A stretch of 17,487 nucleotides of DNA from Clostridia bacterium (GCA_017504335.1 JAFVRI010000276.1:1-17487); one strand, 5' to 3'. Shown: positions 1 through 6,401, numbered from the stretch's first letter. The notes: generated by a model from the letters alone, not told the origin. Made by a program: numbers and translations.

Positions 1-786
1 GGTTACACCGCTTGCAAGATCATTTTTATAAAAACGATATAGTGATACGTCAAATCCCGACAGAGAGCGCACTTGCAGATTGTCGATATGCTCACTGATT
101 ATGAAATACAGATAGGACAAAAGAAGAGCCTCGTAAAAGCTATGAGGTGCTCCGTGGCGGAGTGTTTGAAGAGCTTGGCGCATTTTGTCGCTCGTTGCGA
201 TACTGCAAAGCCGTTCGATCAACATCAGAATGGCTTCATACGTTATTTTAATTCCCTCGAAAAACGCATCCTCATCTTCGGACAGAACACGGCTTTTGCG
301 TATTCTCTCGCTTTCTTCCAAAATACCGGAGAAGCCCAAGCCAAACAGTCTATCCCATACGGGAACGCTGTGATCGTAATCGGGCCATATCGTAACGATA
401 CCGTCACGCTCCAATTGGCTTCGACGTGCCTCAACGTCCGGAATGGTCTCGGTAAATACCTCCTCTCGCCATTTTTTTATAATGGTCTTGCTAAGAGGGC
501 GGTCAACCATATTGATCGCGGGGAAAATATCGCGCGAATCGCAGGAAATTCTTGTGTTTTTCAAAACATATTCGAGCGCGCGTGCCTTGCGTATGGAATG
601 AGGGAGTTCTTGATACAAGATATCGTTTTCCCATATCCCTGCAAGGATGTCTTCGGGAGCCATTCCCGTTTCTGGCGTAAACAGCATATCCCGACGGATA
701 AATCTCGCATGACCGTCGAAAGGCTTGGATGCATCGTGGTACTTATTGATGATATATTCGAAATCGCATTGCCTGATATATTTCAT
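1..786 (-). CDS. Glycyl-radical enzyme, PFL-like, N-terminal part (cut by window edge)
   Basis: This gene is open from an ATG at 786 to the left edge, giving 262 N-terminal residues and no stop. A strong GGAGG site lies just upstream of the ATG. Two stretches match the N-terminal region of the pyruvate formate-lyase-like family as I know it. One is around residues 135-165 (WPDYDHSVPVWDRLFGLG, the conserved 'GH.vPd...ll..G..G' segment). The other is near the end (LRHGAPHSFYEALLLSYL, followed by an S-x-G-x-D...LYRFYKNDL segment). Family members use a glycyl radical, installed by a radical-SAM activase, for C-C, C-N or C-O bond chemistry in the anaerobic cytoplasm. The catalytic Cys and Gly loops would lie beyond the window, so the substrate cannot be called. 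The gene is divergent from an AraC-type regulator that probably controls it. The family call is fairly firm; the subfamily is unknown. Confidence 0.8.
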   Translation of the reverse strand, partial: MKYIRQCDFEYIINKYHDASKPFDGHARFIRRDMLFTPETGMAPEDILAGIWENDILYQELPHSIRKARALEYVLKNTRISCDSRDIFPAINMVDRPLSKTIIKKWREEVFTETIPDVEARRSQLERDGIVTIWPDYDHSVPVWDRLFGLGFSGILEESERIRKSRVLSEDEDAFFEGIKITYEAILMLIERLCSIATSDKMRQALQTLRHGAPHSFYEALLLSYLYFIISEHIDNLQVRSLSGFDVSLYRFYKNDLASGVT

Positions 787-820
787 GAAGTGCCTCCGTA
801 AAATTGATGATTTCCTCTAT

Positions 821-849
821 ATTGTATCATTTTCTGAAAATGCTGTAAA
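821..849 (-). promoter_or_regulatory. Sigma-A-type promoter of the glycyl-radical enzyme gene
   Basis: On the minus strand TTTACA (844-849) and TACAAT (821-826) are separated by 17 nt. The -10 lies about 35 nt upstream of the ATG at 786. The spacer contains the palindrome at 828-842. Confidence 0.6.
828..842. promoter_or_regulatory. 15-nt palindrome, candidate operator
   Basis: CATTTTC-T-GAAAATG is a perfect inverted repeat with a single central base. It sits almost wholly inside the -35/-10 spacer of the glycyl-radical enzyme promoter. Position and symmetry suggest a regulator site. AraC proteins usually bind direct repeats, so a dimeric repressor is also possible. Confidence 0.4.
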
Positions 850-866
850 TGAACAAACCAAAACAC

Positions 867-895
867 TTGACGAAATCGAAACTTTGTTGTACAAT
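867..895 (+). promoter_or_regulatory. Sigma-A-type promoter of the first AraC regulator
   Basis: TTGACG (867-872) and TACAAT (890-895) are 17 nt apart. The -10 is about 18 nt upstream of the chosen start at 914. Its -35 and that of the opposing promoter are 17 nt apart, so one bound regulator could affect both. Confidence 0.65.
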
Positions 896-913
896 ACCAT
901 TGAGGTGATGAAT

Positions 914-1681
914 ATGAAAAAGCAATGGGAAAACACCGTAATAACCGAGATTAGTACCGCCGTATACGTGGCACCGAATACAGGTAAGCATATCCATAAA
1001 GACCGCCCATTCCATGGATTTGTACTAAACGATTCAGAGGTTGTCAGAGATTATTGCTTTGACAACGGATATGCTATGAGAACCGAAGGAAACAGCTTGT
1101 TTTATTTGCCAAAGGGGTCCTCCTACCATGTAGAGCAAATCCGAAACGGCGGTTGTTATGCGATCAATTTTGCCGCGGATATTTCCGACGAGCCCTTTTG
1201 CGTGATGCCGCGGAACGTGGATTATCTGCTGCGGAATTTCAAAGCGGCAACCGATGCATGGAAAAGCAAGGAGCCCATGCGTACCGCGATTGCGATGCGA
1301 GCCCTTTATGATGCTGTTTGCAAGGCTCAAAAAGAAATACACAAGCAGTATGTACCCAAAACGAAACGCTTGTTCATCGCGCCTGCCGTTGACGTCATGA
1401 ATCAACATTTTACTGACAATGACCTGAGCGTTTCCTATCTTGCAGCGCTTTGCGGAGTCAGCGAGGTGTATTTCAGGAAATTATTTTTGAATTCCTTTGG
1501 TGTGTCACCGAAGGAATATATGATACAAAAGAGAATGGATTATGCCAAAAATTTGTTGAAGTCAGGCGATTTTTCGATTTCTGAAATTGCAACACTGTGC
1601 GGATATGCCGAACCCTGCCATTTTTCCAGAGAATTCACAAAACGTGTAGGGATTCCACCGAGTCAATATTTTTTTCAATAG
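914..1681 (+). CDS. AraC-family regulator with cupin-like sensor domain (first)
   Basis: This is a 255-residue transcription regulator. The N-terminal part (about residues 10-95) looks like an AraC-type cupin sensor, with a beta-rich 'SLFYLPKGSSYHVEQI' strand pair. The last 100 residues are an AraC HTH: first helix-turn-helix 'LSVSYLAALCGVSEVYF', linker 'FGVSPKEYMIQKRM', second HTH 'SISEIATLCGYAEPCHFSR', ending with the usual 'IPPSQYF'. I chose the ATG at 914 because GAGGTG at 902-907 is well spaced for it. The in-frame ATG at 908 abuts that site, and longer in-frame starts would overlap the promoter. It is divergent from the glycyl-radical enzyme and probably senses a small metabolite and controls it. 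Domain order and closing motifs match the second AraC protein at 4514-5260, so the two may be paralogues. The ligand is unknown. Confidence 0.88.
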   Translation: MKKQWENTVITEISTAVYVAPNTGKHIHKDRPFHGFVLNDSEVVRDYCFDNGYAMRTEGNSLFYLPKGSSYHVEQIRNGGCYAINFAADISDEPFCVMPRNVDYLLRNFKAATDAWKSKEPMRTAIAMRALYDAVCKAQKEIHKQYVPKTKRLFIAPAVDVMNQHFTDNDLSVSYLAALCGVSEVYFRKLFLNSFGVSPKEYMIQKRMDYAKNLLKSGDFSISEIATLCGYAEPCHFSREFTKRVGIPPSQYFFQ

Positions 1682-1719
1682 TAAAACGGCATCATTCACG
1701 GCATGGGAGTGTGTTATAT

Positions 1720-1830
1720 AAGGGACAACACATAAAATTGAATAATTTCGGACAAAAGACAGTTGTCCCTTATTGAACTCACTCGTGATGCGTATTCGGT
1801 AAGGGACAACTTTTTTATTCAATTTTGTGT
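1720..1830 (+). terminator. Three-arm hairpin system / terminator-like nested inverted repeat
   Basis: Arm 1 is AAGGGACAAC (1720-1729), arm 2 GTTGTCCCTT (1762-1771) and arm 3 AAGGGACAAC (1801-1810), followed by T6 (1811-1816). Arm 2 can pair with either neighbour. The 2-3 pairing extends to 12 bp (1761-1772 with 1800-1811) and, with the T run, resembles a long-loop intrinsic terminator for the AraC gene that ends at 1681. An outer pair, AAAATTGAATAA (1734-1745) and TTATTCAATTTT (1815-1826), nests around it, with ACAC (1728-1731) opposite GTGT (1827-1830). It could be a terminator, an attenuator-like switch or a decayed MITE/IS end. Confidence 0.45.
1761..1788 (-). repeat. 28-nt inverted repeat, left copy
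   Basis: Read on the minus strand this segment starts TCACGAGTG and ends AGGGACAACT. It matches 23 of 28 positions of 2035-2062 on the plus strand. The two copies flank the spoIVB remnant and the REP-like element, and each carries the AGGGACA-R-CT core. It may be the end of a decayed mobile element; the family is not recognised. Confidence 0.45.
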
Positions 1831-1837
1831 TTCGACG

Positions 1838-1885
1838 GTAGGGGCGAACTGTGTTCGCCCGCGGGCGTTCAAAGAACGCCCCTAC
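1838..1885. repeat. REP-like 48-bp palindromic element
   Basis: Outer arms GTAGGGGCG (1838-1846) and CGCCCCTAC (1877-1885) enclose two small hairpins: GGGCGAAC/GTTCGCCC (1842-1849 with 1853-1860, loop TGT) and GGGCGTTC/GAACGCCC (1863-1870 with 1874-1881, loop AAA). This architecture resembles GTAGGGGCG...CGCCCCTAC intergenic repeats I recall from Clostridia genomes. It is non-coding, and much more G+C-rich than its surroundings. Confidence 0.65.
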
Positions 1886-1894
1886 GAAATATCA

Positions 1895-2037
1895 TTACGA
1901 CGCCTTTGCCATAGGAATATTCGCCGCGTTGAGCATATTTTCGATAAATATTCCGTATCCCGTTGTCGGATCATTGATCAGCACGTGCGTCACCGCACCG
2001 ACGAGCTTGCCGTTTTGAATGATGGGCGAGCCACTCA
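1895..2037 (-). pseudogene. Remnant copy of the spoIVB 3' end (47 codons plus stop)
   Basis: Translated on the minus strand it gives VSGSPIIQNGKLVGAVTHVL and onward to IPMAKAS and a TAA stop. This is nearly the last 46 residues of the intact SpoIVB encoded at 5319-6401 (MSGSPIIQ...MPMARAS). At DNA level 122 of 143 positions match by hand alignment, including one 35-nt exact block (1929-1963). Most differences are synonymous. Homology stops abruptly at 2037, inside the right 28-nt repeat. The fragment keeps the catalytic-Ser segment but lacks the His and Asp parts, has no ribosome site and cannot make an active protease. It reads as a displaced or imported spoIVB end. Confidence 0.88.
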
Positions 2038-2062
2038 CGAGTGTGGTCAAGTAGGGACAGCT
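2035..2062 (+). repeat. 28-nt inverted repeat, right copy
   Basis: It begins TCACGAGTG and carries AGGGACAGCT, inverted relative to 1761-1788 (23 of 28 identical). It starts within three bases of the end of the spoIVB homology and stops one base before the stop codon of the iron-sulfur protein gene. It therefore marks a sharp junction between two unrelated sequences. Confidence 0.45.
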
Positions 2063-4372
2063 TTATTTTTGAACCAAGGGGCATTCAATGATGCAACGGT
2101 GAACTGTCGTGGGTCGGTAGGAGAGAATTCTGTCGGCTTTGCTTCTGGCAGCCACAAGGTTTTCCTCGGTGATATTTTCGGGAACCTCAAAGTCAGAGTC
2201 AGAGCCGGTATATTTATGTCCCTCCTCACCGCAAAGAGCATACTTTTTAGACCAATCACACGCCTTCCCATCGGTCGGTATCCAATTGTAAGTTCTGCCG
2301 TTAAGCTCTATGCAAGTCATATTTTTTGCGCGCAGAGCATTTGCGGGGCAAGCTTTGATGCAGAGATCGCAATTCTCACAACATGCGGTCTCAGTCACGC
2401 TCTCGGCAGCAACGATCTCGTCAAGTGGGGCATCAGTGACAATGGCGATAAAATCCTGACTGAAGCCGTGCGACTGAGTGTAGCACATGCCGTTGAGCGT
2501 CAAATGACCTAATCCGGCTTCAACATCCTCAAGCTGATTGCAGAATGCATCAGGAAGCTCCCCTCTCGGAGTTCCCATATCGCCGCCTATTCCTGTGAGA
2601 TTGTATGTAGCGACAGCCTTGTATCCTTTACCCTGCAAATATTTTTCTACCTTAAAGGAAGCGTATGCAAGCTCAAAAGTCGTTTCGTATTTGGAATACA
2701 TATATGGTCCAACGGCGTATGCAGGTGGCTTTATGGTCATCTGCTGAACGATTTTGGGGTAGTGTATTCCCATAAGAATAACGTTTTTGGCATTTTCAAG
2801 GTGATCCGTGGTTTTGTATATCCTTCTCTTGTAACTCTTCACGCTTGGCTCAAAGATATGGAATCGGGGAGTTTTGGAAGCTATATCAATGATATCCTCC
2901 CCGCCTTTTATGGGAATCAGTTTTTGAGCAAGCTTATCCATGCGTTCGGCAGGCACGATCGCGTAAGTATCGCTACCCTCGTTTTTCATAATGTTGCAAA
3001 GATTTTCAGTCATCGAAAGCTTGACGTTGTCAACGGGTTCGTTGAGATTGTAATATTCATATCTTGCAAACGGCGCATTTGTGAGCAGTATCTCAGTTAC
3101 CGTAACCTCATCGTCACGCAGCTCTATACCGGCAGCTTTTAAATAGGCATCAACGTCCACCTCCGGACTGTTGAGCGTTTTATATCCGTAGTCATCGATA
3201 ATTCTGGCTGCATCAAGACGCGCGAATCCGGAAAAATGGGCGAGAGCGGTCTGCTCGGCACTGATCGTTCCAAAACTTTCGTTTCCGTAGCCATTGCGCG
3301 CGTTTATCTTGTCTCCCTGTGCCTGTGCGGACTTCTTGCACGAAATCGTCATTACGATAGCGCCCCTGGTATATTCGTATGTGCTCTTTGCACCAAGTGC
3401 TTCCGTTGCTGTGCTATCGAGAAATACGACGTTATCCACACTGTACTTCCCAACAAAATCAACCACATCGTCGTATAGCTTTCTATGTACGGGGAGATCT
3501 AAATTTGCCACACTATGTTTTTTTCTCATGGGCGCAGAGGTGTGTTCACCTCCGTCACTTCTAAGATGTTTGGGAAGACAGTATTTTACGCAGCATCCCA
3601 TCTCTCCGCCGCGCATGCCGTATTTGTCGATGTACTCAAGAATCACCTTTTCATCAACAACGTCGGGGATTTCGAGGTCAAGATCAAGATCAAAATGTTC
3701 AGCCCATGCGCAACGCCAAAGATTTTTGTTTGCGAATTTGAACACCTTGTTCTCAACCTCAATGGATTTTGTTCCGTTGCACTCCTTGCGATAAGCGTCG
3801 GTAGGACAGTGTTTGATGCATTCGCCGCACATATCGCAAAGCTTTGTTTCATCATACATCTGGGTCGGGTATAACGGAGCGTTTGTGATGATCGATATAA
3901 ATCTGTTTCTGGGACCGTATTCGGGAGACATCGTAAGCCCATGCCAGCCGAGCTGACCGATTCCCGCGCAGGTTGCGGCGTAAATATGCGACATGTCCGG
4001 GGCAAATGTTGCTGTCATATCACCAAACGGTCGGTATCTCCATATATTCGAAGCGGCGATCGGTACAGCTTCATAGCCAAGGCTATCCAAATAACGCGCC
4101 ACGCGGAAAGCGATATAATCGAGCTTAAGATTCATGACGTACTGAATAGAGTAAGGTCCTATGATCTGCGGATGATCCTCTCCTCCAAGCTCTATAGCCT
4201 CGTCAAGATGATGGATCGCACAAACCACGACATTTGTTGCAGTTGGCAAAATTCCTTGCGGGCTCATCATGATCGGCGCCCCCTTGAACCTGGAAATGGG
4301 AGCAACGCCTACCAGATCAGCGCCAAAACTGTATGCACATTCCTTAACCCTTGCAGTTAAATTTCTGTTCAT
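2063..4372 (-). CDS. QueG-like iron-sulfur protein with three repeats (769 aa)
   Basis: Three copies of a QueG/epoxyqueuosine-reductase-like core can be traced. Each has a 'GxxxVVxxxI'-type strand (48-53, 338-343, 531-536), a helix ending in 'YLxxxGYxAV' (about 81-105, 371-400, 561-590) and a TNAPL/TDAPL end (163-167, 431-435, 646-650). Repeats 1 and 3 continue into ferredoxin-type clusters: CX2CX2CX3CP at Cys179/182/185/189 and Cys665/668/671/675. Extra cysteines (221, 260, 261, 265; 705, 760, 764) could complete a second [4Fe-4S] cluster in each. The middle repeat has no such cysteines. QueG itself is far shorter, about 380 residues. A cytosolic electron-transfer or reductase role is likely; the substrate is unknown. 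The ATG at 4372 follows AAGGAG. The gene is divergent from the second AraC gene, which probably regulates it. There is no signal peptide or membrane segment. Confidence 0.82.
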   Translation of the reverse strand: MNRNLTARVKECAYSFGADLVGVAPISRFKGAPIMMSPQGILPTATNVVVCAIHHLDEAIELGGEDHPQIIGPYSIQYVMNLKLDYIAFRVARYLDSLGYEAVPIAASNIWRYRPFGDMTATFAPDMSHIYAATCAGIGQLGWHGLTMSPEYGPRNRFISIITNAPLYPTQMYDETKLCDMCGECIKHCPTDAYRKECNGTKSIEVENKVFKFANKNLWRCAWAEHFDLDLDLEIPDVVDEKVILEYIDKYGMRGGEMGCCVKYCLPKHLRSDGGEHTSAPMRKKHSVANLDLPVHRKLYDDVVDFVGKYSVDNVVFLDSTATEALGAKSTYEYTRGAIVMTISCKKSAQAQGDKINARNGYGNESFGTISAEQTALAHFSGFARLDAARIIDDYGYKTLNSPEVDVDAYLKAAGIELRDDEVTVTEILLTNAPFARYEYYNLNEPVDNVKLSMTENLCNIMKNEGSDTYAIVPAERMDKLAQKLIPIKGGEDIIDIASKTPRFHIFEPSVKSYKRRIYKTTDHLENAKNVILMGIHYPKIVQQMTIKPPAYAVGPYMYSKYETTFELAYASFKVEKYLQGKGYKAVATYNLTGIGGDMGTPRGELPDAFCNQLEDVEAGLGHLTLNGMCYTQSHGFSQDFIAIVTDAPLDEIVAAESVTETACCENCDLCIKACPANALRAKNMTCIELNGRTYNWIPTDGKACDWSKKYALCGEEGHKYTGSDSDFEVPENITEENLVAARSKADRILSYRPTTVHRCIIECPLVQK

Positions 4373-4408
4373 TTTTTATCTCCTTAAACGAAATAGATTG
4401 ATGATGAA

Positions 4409-4437
4409 AGTATAGCATATAAAAATTTGTTCGGAAA
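4409..4437 (-). promoter_or_regulatory. Promoter of the QueG-like gene, weak -35
   Basis: On the minus strand an extended -10, TGC-TATACT (TATACT at 4409-4414), is preceded at 17 nt by TTTCCG (4432-4437), a poor -35. A good -10 with a poor -35 fits a promoter activated by the neighbouring AraC protein. Confidence 0.5.
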
Positions 4438-4458
4438 CCGCTTTTTTTATCATAAAGG

Positions 4459-4487
4459 TGGACTTTTGTTTCAAAATATGATATACT
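4459..4487 (+). promoter_or_regulatory. Promoter of the second AraC regulator
   Basis: TGGACT (4459-4464), a 17-nt spacer and TATACT (4482-4487), with TG one base upstream of the -10 (extended -10). It lies about 27 nt before the ATG at 4514. Confidence 0.55.
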
Positions 4488-4547
4488 ATTGTTAATCAAA
4501 GGGGGGACAAATTATGTTAGATAATTATGATGATCTTTTGTTTCAAA
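4463..4547 (+). repeat. 13-nt direct repeat pair, candidate AraC sites
   Basis: CTTTTGTTTCAAA occurs at 4463-4475, across the -35/spacer of the second AraC promoter, and again at 4535-4547 inside the first codons of that gene. The repeats are 72 nt apart, close to seven helical turns. Direct repeats at this position suit autoregulation by an AraC protein. Chance is possible in A+T-rich DNA. Confidence 0.3.
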
Positions 4548-5260
4548 TCCTTACGGTCGACCGTTTTTTTCATAAAAAGGGGACATTTCATGTCGCTGCG
4601 CGTCCATATGCGGCACTTTCCTTCCGAGATAGTGGAACAGGAACATTTAAAATAGGAAATAAGACCCTCCACACAAAGCCGGGAGATGTTTTGTTTATTC
4701 CAAGCAATGCTTCGTACGAGGTGGAGTATTCGACCAGCGAAAGCATCGTTGTCAATATGGCTTATTGTAATTATTCGGATGCTGAGGTATTCGAGCTTCA
4801 ACCGAAATCAGACGTTGCGATTTTGTTCTCTCATCTGCTTGCGGAATGGCAGGAGCATCATTCATTCAATCGTGCAAAAGCTACCATCTATACCATTCTT
4901 GAAAGGATAAGGGAATATAACAAAACAAAAATTGAAAATACCGCGCTCGCCGAGTGTATACAATACATAGAGCTTAATTTTTGTGATGCTGAGCTTGATA
5001 TTAAAAACATTTGTAATGCCAGATTTCTCAGCCGATCCAGTTTATATCGCCTTTTCGTAAATTATTTCAGTATGTCGCCAAAGGAATATATAATCAAGCT
5101 TCGCATGAATAAAGCAGTGACGCTGCTTGTTGATAGTGATCTTTCAATCAAGGAAATATCATCGATCTGCGGATTTTCTGACGATAAATATTTTTCTCGC
5201 GTATTTAAGAACACGTATGGCTATCCGCCTTCGCAGCTGCGAAAGCATTCTCATATGTAA
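4514..5260 (+). CDS. AraC-family regulator with cupin-like sensor domain (second)
   Basis: This 248-residue regulator begins at an ATG preceded by a G-rich site (GGGGGG at 4501-4506). The N-terminal half has a cupin-type pattern ('LHTKPGDVLFIPSNASYEVEY', about residues 50-72). The C-terminal 100 residues contain both AraC helix-turn-helices ('LDIKNICNARFLSRSSLYRL' and 'LSIKEISSICGFSDDKYFSR'), the linker 'FSMSPKEYIIKLRM' and the closing 'YPPSQL'. It is divergent from the QueG-like iron-sulfur gene with 141 nt between the starts, so control of that gene is the natural inference. Overall plan and motifs match the regulator at 914-1681. A hairpin terminator follows at once. Codons are A/T-rich compared with the genes after 5319, consistent with acquired DNA. 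Confidence 0.88.
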   Translation: MLDNYDDLLFQILTVDRFFHKKGTFHVAARPYAALSFRDSGTGTFKIGNKTLHTKPGDVLFIPSNASYEVEYSTSESIVVNMAYCNYSDAEVFELQPKSDVAILFSHLLAEWQEHHSFNRAKATIYTILERIREYNKTKIENTALAECIQYIELNFCDAELDIKNICNARFLSRSSLYRLFVNYFSMSPKEYIIKLRMNKAVTLLVDSDLSIKEISSICGFSDDKYFSRVFKNTYGYPPSQLRKHSHM

Positions 5261-5263
5261 ATT

Positions 5264-5303
5264 AAAGGCAATATCAAACCGAGAGAGAATGATATTGCCT
5301 TTT
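5264..5303. terminator. Intrinsic terminator between the second AraC gene and spoIVB
   Basis: AAAGGCAATATCA (5264-5276) and TGATATTGCCTTT (5290-5302) form a perfect 13-bp stem with a 13-nt loop, followed by a short T tract on the plus strand. The two genes converge here, so it may stop both; the T tract on the minus strand is poorer. Confidence 0.75.
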
Positions 5304-5318
5304 CATTTTGATTTTGCC

Positions 5319-6401
5319 CTACGACGCCCTCGCCATCGGCATTTGCGACGCATTGAGCATATTTTCGATAAATATTCCGTATCCCGTGGTGGGGTCGTTG
5401 ATCAGCACGTGGGTGACGGCGCCGACGAGCTTGCCGTTTTGTATTATCGGCGAGCCGCTCATACCTTGGATAATTCCTCCTGTTTTGGAAATGAGTGCCT
5501 TGTCGGTTACTTTGACGGTAAATGATTTGTTGTCGGTGGAATCTCTGCGAATCTCGGAAATTTCAATTTCGTATTTTTGAGGGCAGTCGCTATCCAACAT
5601 GGAGTAGATATACGCTCGTCCCTCGGTGATCTCGTCGCGGAGCCCCAAGGAGATCGGCTCCGACGGAAGCTTTTCGGGTAAACGTGCAAGAACACCGTAC
5701 ACGCCGCAATGGGTATTGCCGAGAAGGGTTCCCGTTTTGCCCGAGGCGAAATATCCCTTGACCTCACCGGGAGAGCCCGAGAGTCCCCGTACCACGCCGC
5801 TGATGGTCACGTCCACGACCGAGCCACGCTGAATGGGCAAAAGGTCACCCGTGTGGGCATCGCAGATGCCGTGACCCAGTCCCGCAAAGGCGCAGGTCTT
5901 GGGGATCACGAAGGTAACGGTCCCGATCCCCGCTCCGCTGTCACGGAGATAGAGTCCCGTGGTATATCGGTCCTCCGCATCCGAGTAAACAGGGGTGACG
6001 GTAGTGGTTGCCTCCTTGCCGTTTCTTTTATAAACAACGGTTAAGGGAGTCGCTTGGCTTTCCTTGAGAATCTGGGCGAGTCTGTTGGCACTGTCAACTG
6101 ATGTGCCGTTGATCTTCAGGATGACATCACCGATGCAAAGTCCCGCTTGCTTGGCAGGGCAGACTGTGTGCCCCGCCGAGGTGACTTCGGCAAAGCCCAC
6201 GATGATGATGCCCTCAGTGAGAAATTTGACACCGAAGGGAACACCGCCGGGATAAACCTTCAGATTCTTCAAAGAGACGGATGCCGAGGCTCGTGAGGGT
6301 GCCGCGGCGCTTGCGGCAGGAATACCGATGGAAAGAACGGAAAGGAAAGTACAGAGGACGACCAGAAGAAAAGCGATCGCTTTGTTTGTTTTCTTTGCCA
6401 T
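5319..6401 (-). CDS. spoIVB: SpoIVB, sporulation serine protease with PDZ domain (S55)
   Basis: The 360-residue protein has an N-terminal signal/anchor segment (about 8-32), a PDZ domain (about 65-130, with 'CIGDVILKINGT') and an S55 protease domain. Catalytic residues by family pattern are His177 (FAGLGHGIC), Asp300 (VTDKAL) and Ser315 (GMSGSPI). In Bacillus SpoIVB is exported from the forespore and cleaves SpoIVFA, which triggers pro-sigma-K processing in the mother cell. It is somewhat shorter than B. subtilis SpoIVB (about 426 residues) but complete. The ATG at 6401 follows AAGGAAT. In many Firmicutes spo0A follows spoIVB; here a different module follows, with a second diverged copy of the gene's last 143 nt at 1895-2037. 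A sigma-G-like promoter lies upstream. Confidence 0.95.
   Translation of the reverse strand: MAKKTNKAIAFLLVVLCTFLSVLSIGIPAASAAAPSRASASVSLKNLKVYPGGVPFGVKFLTEGIIIVGFAEVTSAGHTVCPAKQAGLCIGDVILKINGTSVDSANRLAQILKESQATPLTVVYKRNGKEATTTVTPVYSDAEDRYTTGLYLRDSGAGIGTVTFVIPKTCAFAGLGHGICDAHTGDLLPIQRGSVVDVTISGVVRGLSGSPGEVKGYFASGKTGTLLGNTHCGVYGVLARLPEKLPSEPISLGLRDEITEGRAYIYSMLDSDCPQKYEIEISEIRRDSTDNKSFTVKVTDKALISKTGGIIQGMSGSPIIQNGKLVGAVTHVLINDPTTGYGIFIENMLNASQMPMARAS

Noticed and set aside
73..801. Open frame of 242 codons on the plus strand
   Set aside because: It is antisense to the glycyl-radical enzyme frame, which shows family motifs and a ribosome site; the plus frame shows neither.
725..913. Longer N-terminus for the first AraC protein
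   Set aside because: It would include the AraC promoter itself and overlap the divergent gene. The GAGGTG site points to 914.
1562..1822. 86-codon frame on the minus strand across the repeat region
   Set aside because: It runs antisense into the AraC gene and through hairpin arms, and has no recognisable domain. A transposase relic was considered, but nothing identifies it.
1720..2062. CRISPR array
   Set aside because: The repeats are inverted and nested rather than regularly spaced direct repeats, and no cas gene is present.
1763..2512. 249-codon frame on the plus strand
   Set aside because: It is an antisense shadow of the QueG-like gene and the spoIVB remnant, and it crosses a REP-like repeat.
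2063..4372. Reductive dehalogenase or true QueG
   Set aside because: There is no twin-arginine signal and no clear cobalamin-binding evidence, and the length and three-unit layout differ from both; only the iron-sulfur/QueG-like fold is supported.
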